Shown: one piece after another, positions 12,001 through 23,300 of the stretch
Numbering within the stretch: the first letter of the stretch is position 1
How the letters are laid out: each line of letters starts with the position of its first letter
NCBI RefSeq assembly: GCF_029227915.1
Contig: NC_079888.1
Location: 17,712,001-17,776,000 of the forward strand
DNA length: 64,000 nucleotides
Reading direction: 5' to 3'
DNA from: Hydractinia symbiolongicarpus
Taxonomy: Eukaryota; Cnidaria; Hydrozoa; Anthoathecata; Hydractiniidae
Made by a program: the position numbers and the translations under genes
Notes under the pieces: model-generated
What the model saw: the letters and a program-made list of their open reading frames with translations, nothing else
Database searches by the model: none
What the model was told of the DNA's origin: nothing

Positions 12001-15000
12001 CGGTTGATATCTTCCTTCTAACTTCCAGATGTTATTTCACTTTCTACCTTTAAACAAGATCTGTCTTAGCACCCGAGAGTGCAGCTTCGGGTGCTCTTTC
12101 AATATTCTTTCGGTTGATACCTTCCTTCTAACTTCGTGATGTTCTTTCACTTTCTATCTTTAAACAAAATCTGTTTTAGCAACCGAGAGGGCGGCTTCGG
12201 GTGCTCTTTCAATATTCTTTCGGTTGATACCTTCCTTCTAACTTTGTGATGTTCTTTCACTTTCTGTCTTTAAACAAAATCTGTTTTAGCACCCGAGAGG
12301 GCGGCTTCGGGTGCTCTTTCAATATTCTTTCGGTTGATAACTTCCTTCTAACTTCCAGATGTTATTTCACTTTCTGTCTTAAAAAAAGATCTTTCTTAGC
12401 ACCGGACAGGGGAACTTCGGGTATTCTTTCAATTATCCTTCGGTTGATATCTTCCTTCTAACTTCCAGATGTTATTTCACTTTCTTTCTTTAAACAAGAT
12501 CTGTCTTAGCACCCGAGAGGGCGGCTTCAGGTGCTCTTCCAATATTCTTTCGGTTGATATCTTCCTTCTAATTTTCAGATGTTAATACACTTTCTGTCTT
12601 TAAAGAAGATCTGTCTTAGCACCTGAGAGTGCAGCTTCGGGTGCTCTTTCAATATTCTTTCGAATGATACCTTCCTTCTAACTTCGTGATGTTCTTTCAC
12701 TTTCTGTCTTTAAACAAAATCTGTTTTAGCAACCGAGAGGGCAGCTTTGGGTGCTTTTTCAATATTCTTTCGAATGATACCTTCCTTCTAACTTCCAGAT
12801 GTTATTTCACTTTCTGTCTTAAAAGAGGATCTGTCTTAGCACACGAGAAGGCGGCTTCGGGTGCTCTTTCAATATTCTTTCGAATGATACCTTCCTTCTA
12901 ACTTCCAGATGTTATTTCACTTTCTGTCTTTAAAGAAGATCTGTCTTAGCACCCGAGAGAGCGGCTTCGGGTGCTCTTTCAATATTCCTTCGAATGATAT
13001 CTTCCTTCTAACTTTCAGATGTTATTTCACTTTCTGTCTTTAGAGAGGATCTGTCTTAGCACCCGAGAAGGCGGCTTCGGGTGCTCTTTCAATATTCTTT
13101 CGGTTGATAACTTCCTTCTAACTTCCAGATGTTATTTCACTTTCTGTCTTAAAAAAAGATCTTTCTTAGCACCGGACAGGGGAACTTCGGGTATTCTTTC
13201 AATTATCCTTCGGTTGATATCTTCCTTCTAACTTCCAGATGTTATTTCACTTTCTGTCTTAAAAGAGGATCTGTCTTAGCACATGAGAAGGCGGCTTCGG
13301 GTGCTCTTTCAATATTCTTTCGAATGATACCTTCCTTCTAACTTCCAGATGTTATTTCACTTTCTGTCTTTAAAGAAGATCTTTCTTAGCACCCGACAGG
13401 GGAACTTTGGGTATTCTTTCAATATTCTTTCGAATGATACCTTCCTTCTAACTTCGTGATGTTCTTTCACTTTCTGTCTTTAAACAAAATCTGTTTTAGC
13501 AACCGAGAGGGCAGCTTTGGGTGCTCTTCCAATATTCTTTCGAATGATACCTTCCTTCTAACTTCCAGATGTTTTTTCACTTTCTGTCTTTAAAGAAGAT
13601 CTGTCTTAGCACCCGAGAGGGCGGCTTCGGGTGCTCTTTCAATATTCTTTCGGTTGATACCTTCCTTCTAACTTTGTGATGTTCTTTCACTTTCTGTCTT
13701 TAAACAAAATCTGTTTTAGCACCCGAGAAGGCGGCTTCGGGTGCTCTTTCAATATTCTTTCGGTTGATAACTTCCTTCTAACTTCCAGATGTTATTTCAC
13801 TTTCTGTCTTAAAAAAAGATCTTTCTTAGCACCGGACAGGGGAACTTCGGGTATTCTTTCAATTATCCTTCGGTTGATATCTTCCTTCTAACTTCCAGAT
13901 GTTATTTCACTTTCTGTCTTAAAAGAGGATCTGTCTTAGCACCCGAGAAAGCGGCTTCGGGTGCTCTTTCAATATTCTTTCGAATGATACCTTCCTTCTA
14001 ACTTCCAGATGTTATTTCACTTTCTGTCTTTAATGAAGATCTTTCTTAGCACCCGACAAGGGAACTTTGGGTATTCTTTCAATATTCTTTCGAATGATAC
14101 CTTCCTTCTAACTTCGTGATGTTCTTTCACTTTCTATCTTTAAACAAGATCTGTCTTAGCACCCGAGAGTGCAGCTTCGGGTGCTCTTTCAATATTCTTT
14201 CGGTTGATACCTTCTCTCTAATTTCAAGATGTTATTTCACTTTCTATCTTTAAAAAAGATCTGTTTTTACACCCAAGAAAGCGGTTCCGGGCGCTTTTTA
14301 ATTTTTCTGCCGGTTGATAACTTCTTTCTAATTTTCAAATGTTACATCCTCTTTTATCTTTGAATGGGATTTTTTTAGCAACGGATTCGCTCTCATTGGA
14401 TTAGCCGTTTATATCTTCTTTCTTTCCTTGGAACGTGATTTTAGTTTTCATCTTTCAACAGGCTCTTTCTTATCAATGCGGCTTTGATGCTCCCACAAAA
14501 ACCACATTGACATTCTTTTTCATATTGTAGTTGTTTTCTCTCTTTTCTTCTTGTTAGTAAGTATGTTATTGTATCTGTCGGCAGATTAGCCACGTCCACA
14601 TTTCTTATGTTCACTGTGTGGTGCAGATGAGATTGCACATTTACTGTGACTCCACTTGCTCTTAATGTTGCTTTGGATGTTGTTGCCTGCGTTTTAAAAG
14701 TGTTGTTTTCAAGTTTTAATTTGACGTCAGATGTTGTATTTGACGTATTTGCAAACTAAAGGAATGGGCGAGTTGAACTGTGAGAAGCACTCGTCTCATT
14801 TATTAACAAATTTACTTAATTAAAAGGTGGTAGATTAAGTCCAAAATTATGTCCTGTGGCAACTCTTTGAAGCTCGTCTTTTAAATTACTTGTTGTTTGT
14901 TTTTGAGAACAGGGAGAGAGCACGAACGCGATGCGAGCTATGATAATATTCAAAGCAAATAGAAAAGTTGTATTAAATCCAAAATGAGATAATACCACAC

Positions 15001-16559
15001 AAGTTTTTTTGAGTTAGTAGTAAGTATATTAACAAAAAACCTTTTTAGCGTGTTTTAACAGAATTTGGTAACAGCGAGACACTTGTAGCGTTGTTTCACT
15101 TTCGCACACCATGAGTATTCTCCATTCTATTTGCAAATTTATGTAAGCCAGCTAAAAGTTTTAGATATGGTAACAAAGTGGGTGGATTATTATTTTTATG
15201 AACTCTTGAAAGTGAGTGTTGTGAGGAAACATTCCAAAACCGATTTATATTGAATTTAGAAAATTGTTAGATCAAGGTCCATAGAGATGATCCTGCAGGT
15301 AAAAAAACACTATGCAAAATAATTAATATGTTAAAATCTCAAGAGGTTTGAGTTACCAGGACTTAATTGTAGTTTCTGAGATTTAGAATGTAATTTTTTA
15401 ATTCAATTACAATTAATTACGTAATTGTAGTTTCTGAGACATCACTTCCTGTCTCAAAAATTAATTAATATGTGTATATTTTCAGGAACGCTTTTTAACA
15501 TGCGCATAATTACGGAAAGGCTTTATAAATTTACTAGTCGTTAGCCCGTGAAAAAATCCACGGGTTCGCCCGTCGCAGCTAAGCTACCATTTTGCGTGAC
15601 GGACGGACGGACGGACGGACGTATACGGGAATTATAATATAGATACTTGTGTAATTTCAGGAATAATTCTTTAACTTAATATGTGTGTAATTTCAGGAAC
15701 CCTTCAAAGCAAACTATACTGTTATCAATGTAAATTGAGCGGATCGTCCTGCACCACTGCGGTGTCTACAAAAATACGCTGCAAAGAGAATACACACTAT
15801 GTTTGTTATAAAAGAGATTATGTAGAGGATGGAGTTGTGCAAAGTGAGAGAGACTGTATACGAAAAGATTTCTACAAAGCGGGATGGCCGTGCAAGGGAC
15901 GTACTGATTGCACGGTAAGCGATTTGATGTAATATATTGTAAAAATAGCCCGGTTTGTCCGTCAACAAATTATTTACTCTGTAGGTATCCCAAAACGAAG
16001 TTGTTCACAGCCATTTTGAACACACAAAATACGGCATTATTGTTATAGAGATGTAGTAATCTTTTTAAAGAGGCTGTCCGCGGTGGTTTACTTAAAGGTG
16101 AATGACCTCTCAAAAATGGGGGAGAAGGGTTATTTCACATATCAGCATAATCAGACCTTAGTTATTTGTGTGTTTGCTCTGTTTGTTTGGTGAATTAAAG
16201 TCTCAAAAATGCATATTTTCGCGTTTGCTTAACTTGCAAAATTTAATTTTTGGCAATCTGATGCAAACCGCAAATCCCTAATAAAAACGACTTTCTTCAT
16301 TATAAATATTTAGTATTTAGAAAATAAGAAATTTTCGCGAATTATGCGAATCATAACGGAATTTATGTCCGCAAATTAAGTACTCTAAAAGATATGACGG
16401 GCATTAAATAAAAGAAAAAAACTCAAATGTTTTATTTTTTTATTCTAGAGTGAAGGATGTGAGGCGCATCTATGCAATTCTTCAAGATGGCTGACAGCAT
16501 CAGCCAGAGCTGTTTTAGTGTTCTCCATTGTGGCAGTTCTTTTTAACATGTTGAAGTAA
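9002..16559 (+). CDS. Ly6/uPAR-like GPI-anchored protein B (3 exons)
   Basis: Exons at 9002-9050, 15697-15914 and 16449-16559 join in phases 1 and 0, as in gene A, to give 125 residues. Exon 1 encodes a 16-residue signal peptide beginning MNFFKVVVFIYLCCLT. Exon 2 starts the domain with LYCYQC (C25, C28) and shares SERxCxRxDFYKxxWPC with gene A. Exon 3 ends it with C93...LCN (C98, N99), then a hydrophobic tail (about 110-125) typical of GPI attachment. All ten cysteines are present. AATAAA lies at 16598, 39 bases after the stop. The 6.6-kb intron 1, which holds the 110-bp array, is the weakest link: exon 1 was chosen because it is the only in-phase signal exon I found upstream. Exons 2 and 3 are firm. 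Surface location is inferred; the ligand is unknown. Confidence 0.8.
9051..10879 (+). other. Intron 1 of gene B, 5' part
   Basis: AT-rich, no coding exon recognised. Apart from the tRNA-like sequence at 10176-10246 I see no named feature. Confidence 0.45.
10176..10246 (-). tRNA. tRNA-like sequence (possible pseudogene or SINE head)
   Basis: Read on the minus strand it folds as a cloverleaf. The acceptor stem ACACCAA/TTGGTTT has one mismatch, followed by TA and a perfect D stem (GCTT...AAGC). The anticodon stem is GGACA/TGTCT and the T arm GTAGG-TTCGAAT-CCTAC is perfect. Pol III A-box-like and B-box sequences are present. The anticodon loop is eight bases (CCATCAAA) rather than seven and the discriminator is T, so I cannot assign an anticodon. 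This suggests a degenerate tRNA or tRNA-derived repeat. Confidence 0.5.
10880..14385. repeat. Tandem array of about 31 units of 110 bp
   Basis: A 110-bp unit repeats from about 10,880 to 14,385, decaying at both ends. Landmarks in each unit are ATCTTCCTTCTAACTTCC, TTTCACTTTCTGTCTTTAAA, and a 9-bp inverted repeat AGCACCCGA...TCGGGTGCT around a 9-10-base GC-rich core. Point variants are shared by subsets of units. The unit length is not a multiple of three, and the roughly 70-codon frames in it end after about two units, so it is not protein coding. It lies within the inferred first intron of Ly6 gene B. Confidence 0.95.
14386..15533 (+). other. Intron 1 of gene B, 3' part
   Basis: AT-rich, no recognised exon. 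Short AATTACGTAATTGTAGTTTCTGAGA direct repeats occur near 15,365-15,440. Confidence 0.45.
15534..15643 (-). mobile_element. Small Helitron-like (HINE-type) element
   Basis: On the minus strand it starts TCTATATTATAATTCCCGTA, carries a (GTCC)n tract, and ends with a hairpin (CCCGTGGATT...CACGGG), then CTAACGACTAG. A 5' TC, a 3' hairpin about 10 bases before CTAG, and no inverted repeats are Helitron hallmarks. It has no coding capacity. A close relative lies at 45085-45233 on the other strand. Confidence 0.75.
15644..15696 (+). promoter_or_regulatory. Duplicated 3' splice acceptor of gene B exon 2
   Basis: TGTGTAATTTCAGGAA occurs at 15648-15663 and again at 15684-15699, with a looser TATTTTCAGGAACG near 15,476. 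The last one joins in phase 1 to give continuous Ly6 sequence; the others would break the frame or add unrelated residues. The tract is likely the product of a small local duplication. Confidence 0.5.
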
Positions 16560-18660
16560 TGATCAGAATGAAGAAAAGCGAGAAAAAGATTGGCTACAAT
16601 AAAATGGATTTTATTTAAATAATTATCTTCTTTTATACATTCTTTGTCTAAACACATGTCTAAGAAATGTTCTTCGGAAAATTCTTTGTAGTAACATTTA
16701 TACAGGCACAAAGCCATGCTGTTCACTGATTCTCTTTGCATATCTTCTTTATGTTATATATAACTAGTTTTTAATAATTTCTTTGTGAGAAAATATACAC
16801 CTCTTTTTTTAACCTTTTTTTCTCTTGATTTTCACAAGAGTTTTTACTTTCTGATATCTTCTTCAACCAGAAAAACGACTGAGTGTTTGGTAGTGGTAGG
16901 TTGCTACTAAAAAACAGTAGTATGTGCGAATGAAAGTATTTATAAAAAGATGAAGAAAACTATCAACATACAAATCAAGTGCCAAGTCGTACATTAAATA
17001 TCATGGTCGGGTGCCCCAAAAGTTTGCTTGACTTCGTTTTCGCGCTGTCTTTATTACCAGGGTCACCTAATGTTATAGCCGCTATCGCTTCGCTAGACTT
17101 GATGTCAAAAAACAAAAAACCCTGGGAACGAGTTTCCCCTTTATCAGTATTAGCAGATGTGCGTTTTTATTTCTTGTATAATCAAGTCTTAATAATCATG
17201 AGTTCATCAACACTCATTAATCGAGACATATAGTTGGTTTGAAACATTATTCTCTCTAATAGTATAAATACAGAGTATACAAAAGCATTATGGAATCTTC
17301 ATCTCTTCTTTTACATCTCAATTTGTCGCAGAAATTAAGATATGCGAAAATTGTTTTTTTTTCTGAGTTTTGACAGAAATTGTGTGTTCCTTATCGGTAA
17401 GAAAAATTAAAAAGTCGGTTAAAATCTTTAGTCACTTTATACCAACTAAGAGGATTTAAAAAGAGACTAAAATCAACATCAATGCAAAGGGTACGTCTAT
17501 ATGTTGACTAATTTTAAAAATAATTAATGGAAAAATTATCCTTTTCAAAGCTTAATTTATTTGAAATGAAAAATGAACATAGCAAATTATTATACATACA
17601 AAGAAACTTAAAAAACTTTCCTTTTTTATATACCTATTTCAAATTATTTTTTTTCTGGAATCTGAACTGAAGCTATCCAAGGAGGTTTAAAGAGAGAACC
17701 CTCCTTGATCTATCTTATAGCTGAAGTTATATCATTGCACATCTGTGTGCAAGTATAATCGGTGTAAATCAAATTATAGTAGAACTGCTTGACGTATCCT
17801 AAACATGCTGCCTTATAGTGAGTGGAATTCGATCAGCGGTCGCCAAAACTGAGAGTCGCAATAAAAAACCCAACACACTACGTGCGACAGTATGTTAACA
17901 ATGCAGCAGCTAATCTTGACTCGCCTTTATTGACCTATATATGTGTTACAAGGATTGTGTAAATTCGGGAATTATGTATGTAGACCAACAATAACCATAA
18001 CCTTTATACATAATATCTGCTCAATTTCCAATTGTTTATATTTCCGGTAACATACACGCCGGCTGGTAGAAAATATGGTGATGTTTTTTAAAATTTTTAT
18101 TACCAACAAGTTGGGTAATATTAAAAAAAAATTATGATCAAAACTTCTAAAAAATATTTCTTTTCACGAGGTGTATACGTTTCTTTGTTTACGTCAGGAA
18201 ACAGTTTTATTTTTTGCACTCGATAAAATGTTGGCGATTGTTTTCTTAATTAGGGCTAAATAGGTTTCCCCAACCTCGTTTCCAGTCTTTTCACTTTGTA
18301 CAACTTTCAAGAAATCCGAAAACTAGGTACATGCACCTTTTTCTTTTGTGGTAGGCATTGTAATTTAAAAGCCTACCTATAAACTCTTTTAACGAAGCCG
18401 TAGAAGTGTGTAAAACCATTTTGAATAGACAGAGAACGGTATATTATAGAATATTAAAAGGACTGAATGTGGTCAAGGAAAAGCTCTCCCTCAACTCGTT
18501 GATTTTAATTTCAGAAGCAAAGAATAAAGTTTCATAAAAAATTACTTTTTTGATATATCGTGATAACTACATAAATTATAATAAACTAGCCATCAGCCTG
18601 TGAAACCCATAATAAAGCTGTGACACAATCAAATTGCACCAAAGCAAAATGTAGGTATTA
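16560..18660. other. Intergenic stretch; one candidate orphan first exon
   Basis: Mostly AT-rich sequence with no recognised gene. It holds copies of a dispersed CCTGGGAACGAG-type motif (17119-17134, and 18271-18285 in the other orientation). At 17342-17396 a TATA box is followed by an ATG, a short hydrophobic frame and a GTAAG donor in phase 1 (listed separately). A weak, decayed Helitron-like 3' end may lie near 18671-18712. Confidence 0.4.
17342..17396 (+). CDS. Candidate orphan signal-peptide exon
   Basis: The ATG opens MRKLFFFLSFDRNCVFLI and the exon ends G|GTAAGA in phase 1, the same phase as exon 1 of both Ly6 genes. TATAAATA lies at 17263-17270, about 80 bases upstream. The Asp-Arg-Asn in the middle weakens it as a signal peptide, and no partner Ly6 exon was found downstream before the inverted duplication. 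It could be a remnant of a third tandem gene or a chance match. Confidence 0.22.
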
Positions 18661-18833
18661 TTTTAGGAGACTAGCCGTTAACTGGTGGAAAACTTTAAAT
18701 TCCACAGGAATTCAATTCCACCACCGCAAAATAAAAAGATAAAAATATTTTTTATTTGGTGCATCCGTAGCCTGCACACAGACCGAATACGAATATTAAC
18801 AAAAGAGTCATGCTTCGCATTATTCACAACAGT

Positions 18834-18861
18834 CTATTTATATGGATATCCATATAAATAG
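18834..18861. repeat. 28-bp perfect palindrome
   Basis: CTATTTATATGGAT is followed immediately by its exact complement, with GATATC at the centre and no spacer. It lies about 100 bp beyond the end of the decayed coiled-coil gene copy. Confidence 0.9.
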
Positions 18862-18944
18862 AGAAAGTGTCCCGTGTTATTTAACGAAAGTACTCAGAAA
18901 AATGGCCTGAAAGTAGTATACCAACAATAATACAAAAAAAATTG

Positions 18945-19508
18945 AAAACATAATAGCAAAAAAAGTATATTTAGTATAAAAAATAATTAAAATTAAAATG
19001 TTCACTCCACATAGATTTAGTTTTCTGTAAAACTAACTCTTCTGTTCTTCTCCGGTGCCTCTATCAACATGTTTACAATTTGTGCTTACTTAGAACTTCT
19101 TCTAAATCAACTTCTCTTTTTTGTAAATCTATCTTGCAAATAACATAAACCATTCATATTACATTTCTGCTCTTGAACTTTAGGTCATCTTGTGTCGACT
19201 TTTGATTAGTTTTAATCTTTTTGTACCAGTCTGTACAAGCAACAGAAACGTGTTATTTAACTTTTGAAAGCTCGCTGGAAATTTTTTGTTGATATTTGCG
19301 CATTCTTGTTTGCAAGAGAATCCGCCATTACCAATCTTACCATCAACATCAGTAACTCTATCAATACAAACATTATTCTTGAATCTTTCGTCGTGGAAAT
19401 CTTCACCAGATGTAACTTGAGTCACTTCCCCATTTATCTCTTTCAAATTGACATTTAGAACTCCCTATGCTGATTCATCACATACCATATCTTTTAGGTT
19501 GTTATCAT
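18945..19508 (-). pseudogene. Decayed coiled-coil gene copy, 3' part
   Basis: Read on the minus strand, this continues the 27331-28232 fragment across the BEL insertion. It matches the C-terminal half of the gene at 29575-31011, including GGFSCKQECANIN and the final NRRVSFTEN. It has a TAG where the + copy reads GAG (after DESA), a frameshift after the LLLV region, and a further stop near the end. Homology runs past the stop codon into the 3' flank to about 18945. It cannot make the full protein. Confidence 0.85.
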
Positions 19509-20244
19509 TGTTGCTGCCAAAGTAAGCGACACAATTTAACAAACTCGTATTTGTTTTCAACGGCTAAAATAATTATACAGAAACTAACTAATATAAAGAA
19601 TCAATAAGCATAGAAAAACAAACAAAGGAACAGGGTGGAAACACACACACAAAGGAAAACAAAAAGGGGCTGGTCACACTAACCACAACTAAAATTTGAT
19701 CAGCCCAAAAGGGGGTGTGGCAAAATGGCTGACCAAAACAAACTATAGCCTAAGTGTGACCAGAAAATGCAAAATGTCACTATATAAATTATATAATATC
19801 TAATAATAAATATAAACTTACTGGTAAAGTTTATGCCTAACTTATGCAGTGCAGCAACAAGAACAATGTGTTTGGTAAACACCAAGAATGACAAATACTT
19901 GGTCAACACCAAGAATGAACAAAAAATGACAGAAACAATTTTTTATGCCATGTCTTACTAGTAAGAAGACTAATTTCCAACTGACTGCAAAATGCAAAAA
20001 ACATCATATATATATGTGTCCCTTGAGACATACCTAAGGCCATTACCATTATGTAAAAGAACAAAGGTATTGAAAATAAGCATGCCTCAATGCATAACAG
20101 TCCCTAAGGAACACAACTAAATAAAATGAATCAAAAACCTTTATACACATAGAGACTCAGTACACTCATAAACATTAAAACAGATACATGAACTTTACAC
20201 ATAACTTTACACATAAAAAACATAAACAAACAAAGATTGTTTCA
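19509..20244 (-). repeat. 3' LTR of the BEL element
   Basis: 736 bp, TGTTGCTGCC...GATTGTTTCA on the + strand, matching 26595-27330. The short open frame inside it is present in both LTRs and shows no domain. Confidence 0.95.
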
Positions 20245-20260
20245 TCTGGCTCCCCTCAAG
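20245..20260 (-). promoter_or_regulatory. Polypurine tract
   Basis: On the minus strand the sequence TTGAGGGGAGCCAGA directly precedes the 3' LTR. This is the expected place and composition for the plus-strand primer of an LTR element. Confidence 0.7.
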
Positions 20261-20309
20261 ATGGGAACATCTTGAAACTAACACAACAAGGCTCCCTCGT
20301 CGGGGAATC

Positions 20310-23300
20310 TTACTCAATTCCAACCAACAAAACGAGCTTGTGAATTGGACGCTCCAATATCACCTTTTTCTGTTCTGTTGCATTTCGTGATAAAAATATT
20401 TCCACGCTACGAACTGTGCCTGTCTTGTCTGCAAATGTTTTTATTACTCTCGCCATCGGCCAATCACAACGATCGGTGTGCTCTTTTAATAGAACAATGT
20501 CGCCAACCTTAAAATTTCGTTCATTCTTTTGCCACTTCGTCCTTGGCTGTAGACTAGTCACAAATTCTTTTCTCCATCTGTCCCAAAATTCGTTCGCCAA
20601 GTATTGGACTCTTCTCCACTGTTTGCGACAATATAGATCAGGTCTTGAGAATGATCCAGGGGGTGGCATTATCACCTTGCTCTTCATTGTAAGAAGTTGA
20701 CTTGGGGATAATGGTTGCATACTGTTGACATCATTTAGTGTTTCAACAGTCAAAGGTCTGGAATTAACAATTGCTTCAGCCTCAGTCATCAAGGTAATTA
20801 GTGATTCTTCATTGAGAGAACCTGCGTGAGTCTTTAAAAGTGCGGTCAATATGGATCTTACTGAACGTATTTGTCGTTCCCATACTCCCCCCATATGGCT
20901 AGCTGCTGGAGGATTTTTCTTCCAAATTATCCACTCTGTACCATAGTTAGATAAAAATTCTTGGACACGTTTTTGATCCATTTCTTCAAATGCTTTGCGT
21001 AGTTCTGACTGAGCTCCAACAAAATTTGATCCATTATCAGAAATCATGGTTCTAATGTTTCCTCTTCTGGCAATAACACGTCTTAATGCGAGTATAAATG
21101 AATCTGTGTCCATTGATGATGTTATTTCAATATGGATAGCACGACTACTAAGACATGTAAACATTGCTCCATACCTTTTTAATTCATTCCTCTTAACCTT
21201 GATTACAAAGGGACCAAACATATCTACTCCACAATACGTGAATGGCGGCTCTGATTGTAATCTCTCTTTTGGTAAATTGCCCATTAACTGATTACCAACC
21301 TTACCTCTTAAGCTACGGCATGTAACGCATTTGTTAATAAGAGAACGTACAACTGTGTTAGCTCCTATTACCCAAAATCCATTTCCACGAAGTTCATTTA
21401 AGGTCATTCCTCTTCCACTGTGAGCTACCCTTTCATGACACCAACGAACAATTAATTCTGTTATCTTCGAATTTTTTGGCAGAAGGATAGGATGGATTAC
21501 GTTTTCGTCAAAATTTGCGTTTCTTAGCCTTCCACCAACACGTAATATTCCATGAGAATCAACAAATGGGTTTAATTTATATATGGTGTTGGATGAGATT
21601 AAATTTGATTTCCTTCCCAGAGAATCGATTTCTGATGCAAAATATTTTTCTTGCAGTAGACTGATAATTTTAGATGCTGCATGTTCCATCATGTCGACAC
21701 TAAGATGTTCAAGATGTGGATAATCAACCTTTAACATTGATTGTTCTTGTCTTCGTTGCTCAATACGATATCGTAATAAAAAGATGTATTTAAAAACATA
21801 CGCTACTACTCTTTTTGCTTTTTCCCAGCTTGATAAGCGGTTTTCAATTCTTGACAACACGTCATCCTGGATGGTATTCATGTTAACATGCACAGACTTC
21901 TTAACTTCCGGATCATCTTCCGATATTTCTGCAGCAACATCAGGTTGTTTCCAAACATGTCTCGGCTGCCAAAGAAAGCTTGGACCATTAAACCAAATTT
22001 CTGCCTTGTCTTGATCAGCCTTTATTCCTCGAGAAGCATAATCAGCTGGATTGTCTTTAGTGTTTATGTAATGCCATTGATTAACATCTGAGTGATCTTT
22101 AATGATTTGAATCCGATTTGCCACAAAAATTTTGAATCTCTTTTCTGAATTACAAATGTAACTCAGAATGACCTGACTATCCGTCCAGAAGAATTCATTA
22201 TTTATGGGATATGTTAATTCCTTCTTTATGACCTTGGACATCTTGATCGACAAAACAGCAGCGGTTAACTCCAAACGTGGTATTGATATAAACTTCTTTG
22301 GGGCCACTCTTGATTTTCCAGATACAAAGGCACAATGTATCCTCCCTCTTTCATTTTTTATCCTCAAATAAGACACCTGACCATAACCACTACTACATGC
22401 ATCAGAAAAATGATGTAATTCAGACTCTACTATTTCTCCAAAATCTTTTGGATGAAAACATCGATTTATTTTGACATTTTCTAACTTTCTAACATTACTT
22501 ATCCACTTATGCCAATTCTCCACAACGTCTACTGGTACTCTGTCATCCCAACCAAAGTTGTCATAACACAGATGTTGGATTATTCTTCTACCTCGAAGAA
22601 TGAACGGTCCAATAAATCCTAATGGATCATATATTGAACTTAGCATCGATAACATCCCTCTGCGTGTCATGGGCTTTTCACGAAATGTAACCTTGAACTC
22701 AAAACAATCGTTTTCCAAATTCCACGAAATTCCAAGAGCTCTTTCCATAGTTGGGTCACTACAAGTGTTAATATCGAGTGGTGAAGTTGAAATCTTCTTC
22801 TTGTCGTCTGGAAGACTCTCTAAAACGTTGGAATCATTACATACAAATTTCACAAGGTTAAATCCTCCTGCTTGACACATATTTACTACCTGCTTTATTA
22901 ATTCAATCGCCACTTTTCTTTCCCTCACAGACTTTAATAAATCATCTACATAGAAGTTATTTCTTAGTATTTCAGCTGCTGCAATTCCAAATAGATCTAT
23001 AAAGTCGGTTGCAGTTCGTTTAAGGGCATAATTACTGCAACTAGGCGATGATGCTGCTCCAAACACATGAACACACATTTCATGGTCTACTGGATCTTGA
23101 TTGATATCGTTTTGTGGCCACCACAAATAACGATACATACTTCTATGCTTTTCAGAAACTCTCACTTGATAAAACATTTTTTCTATGTCTGCCATGAATG
23201 CAATTAATTCTTCTCTAAACCTCATCACAACTCCTACAAGTTGGTTGGTTAGATCAGGTCCAGACATTAACATTTTGTTGATTGAAACCCCGTCAAACTC

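Noticed and set aside
11871-13891. Repeated 60-71-codon frames in the 110-bp array
   Set aside because: The unit is 110 bp, not a multiple of three, and frames close after about two units. Similarity between them is just the repeat.
16445-16741. 98-codon minus-strand frame over gene B exon 3
   Set aside because: It is antisense to the exon that encodes the Ly6 C-terminus and GPI tail, and it has no family resemblance.
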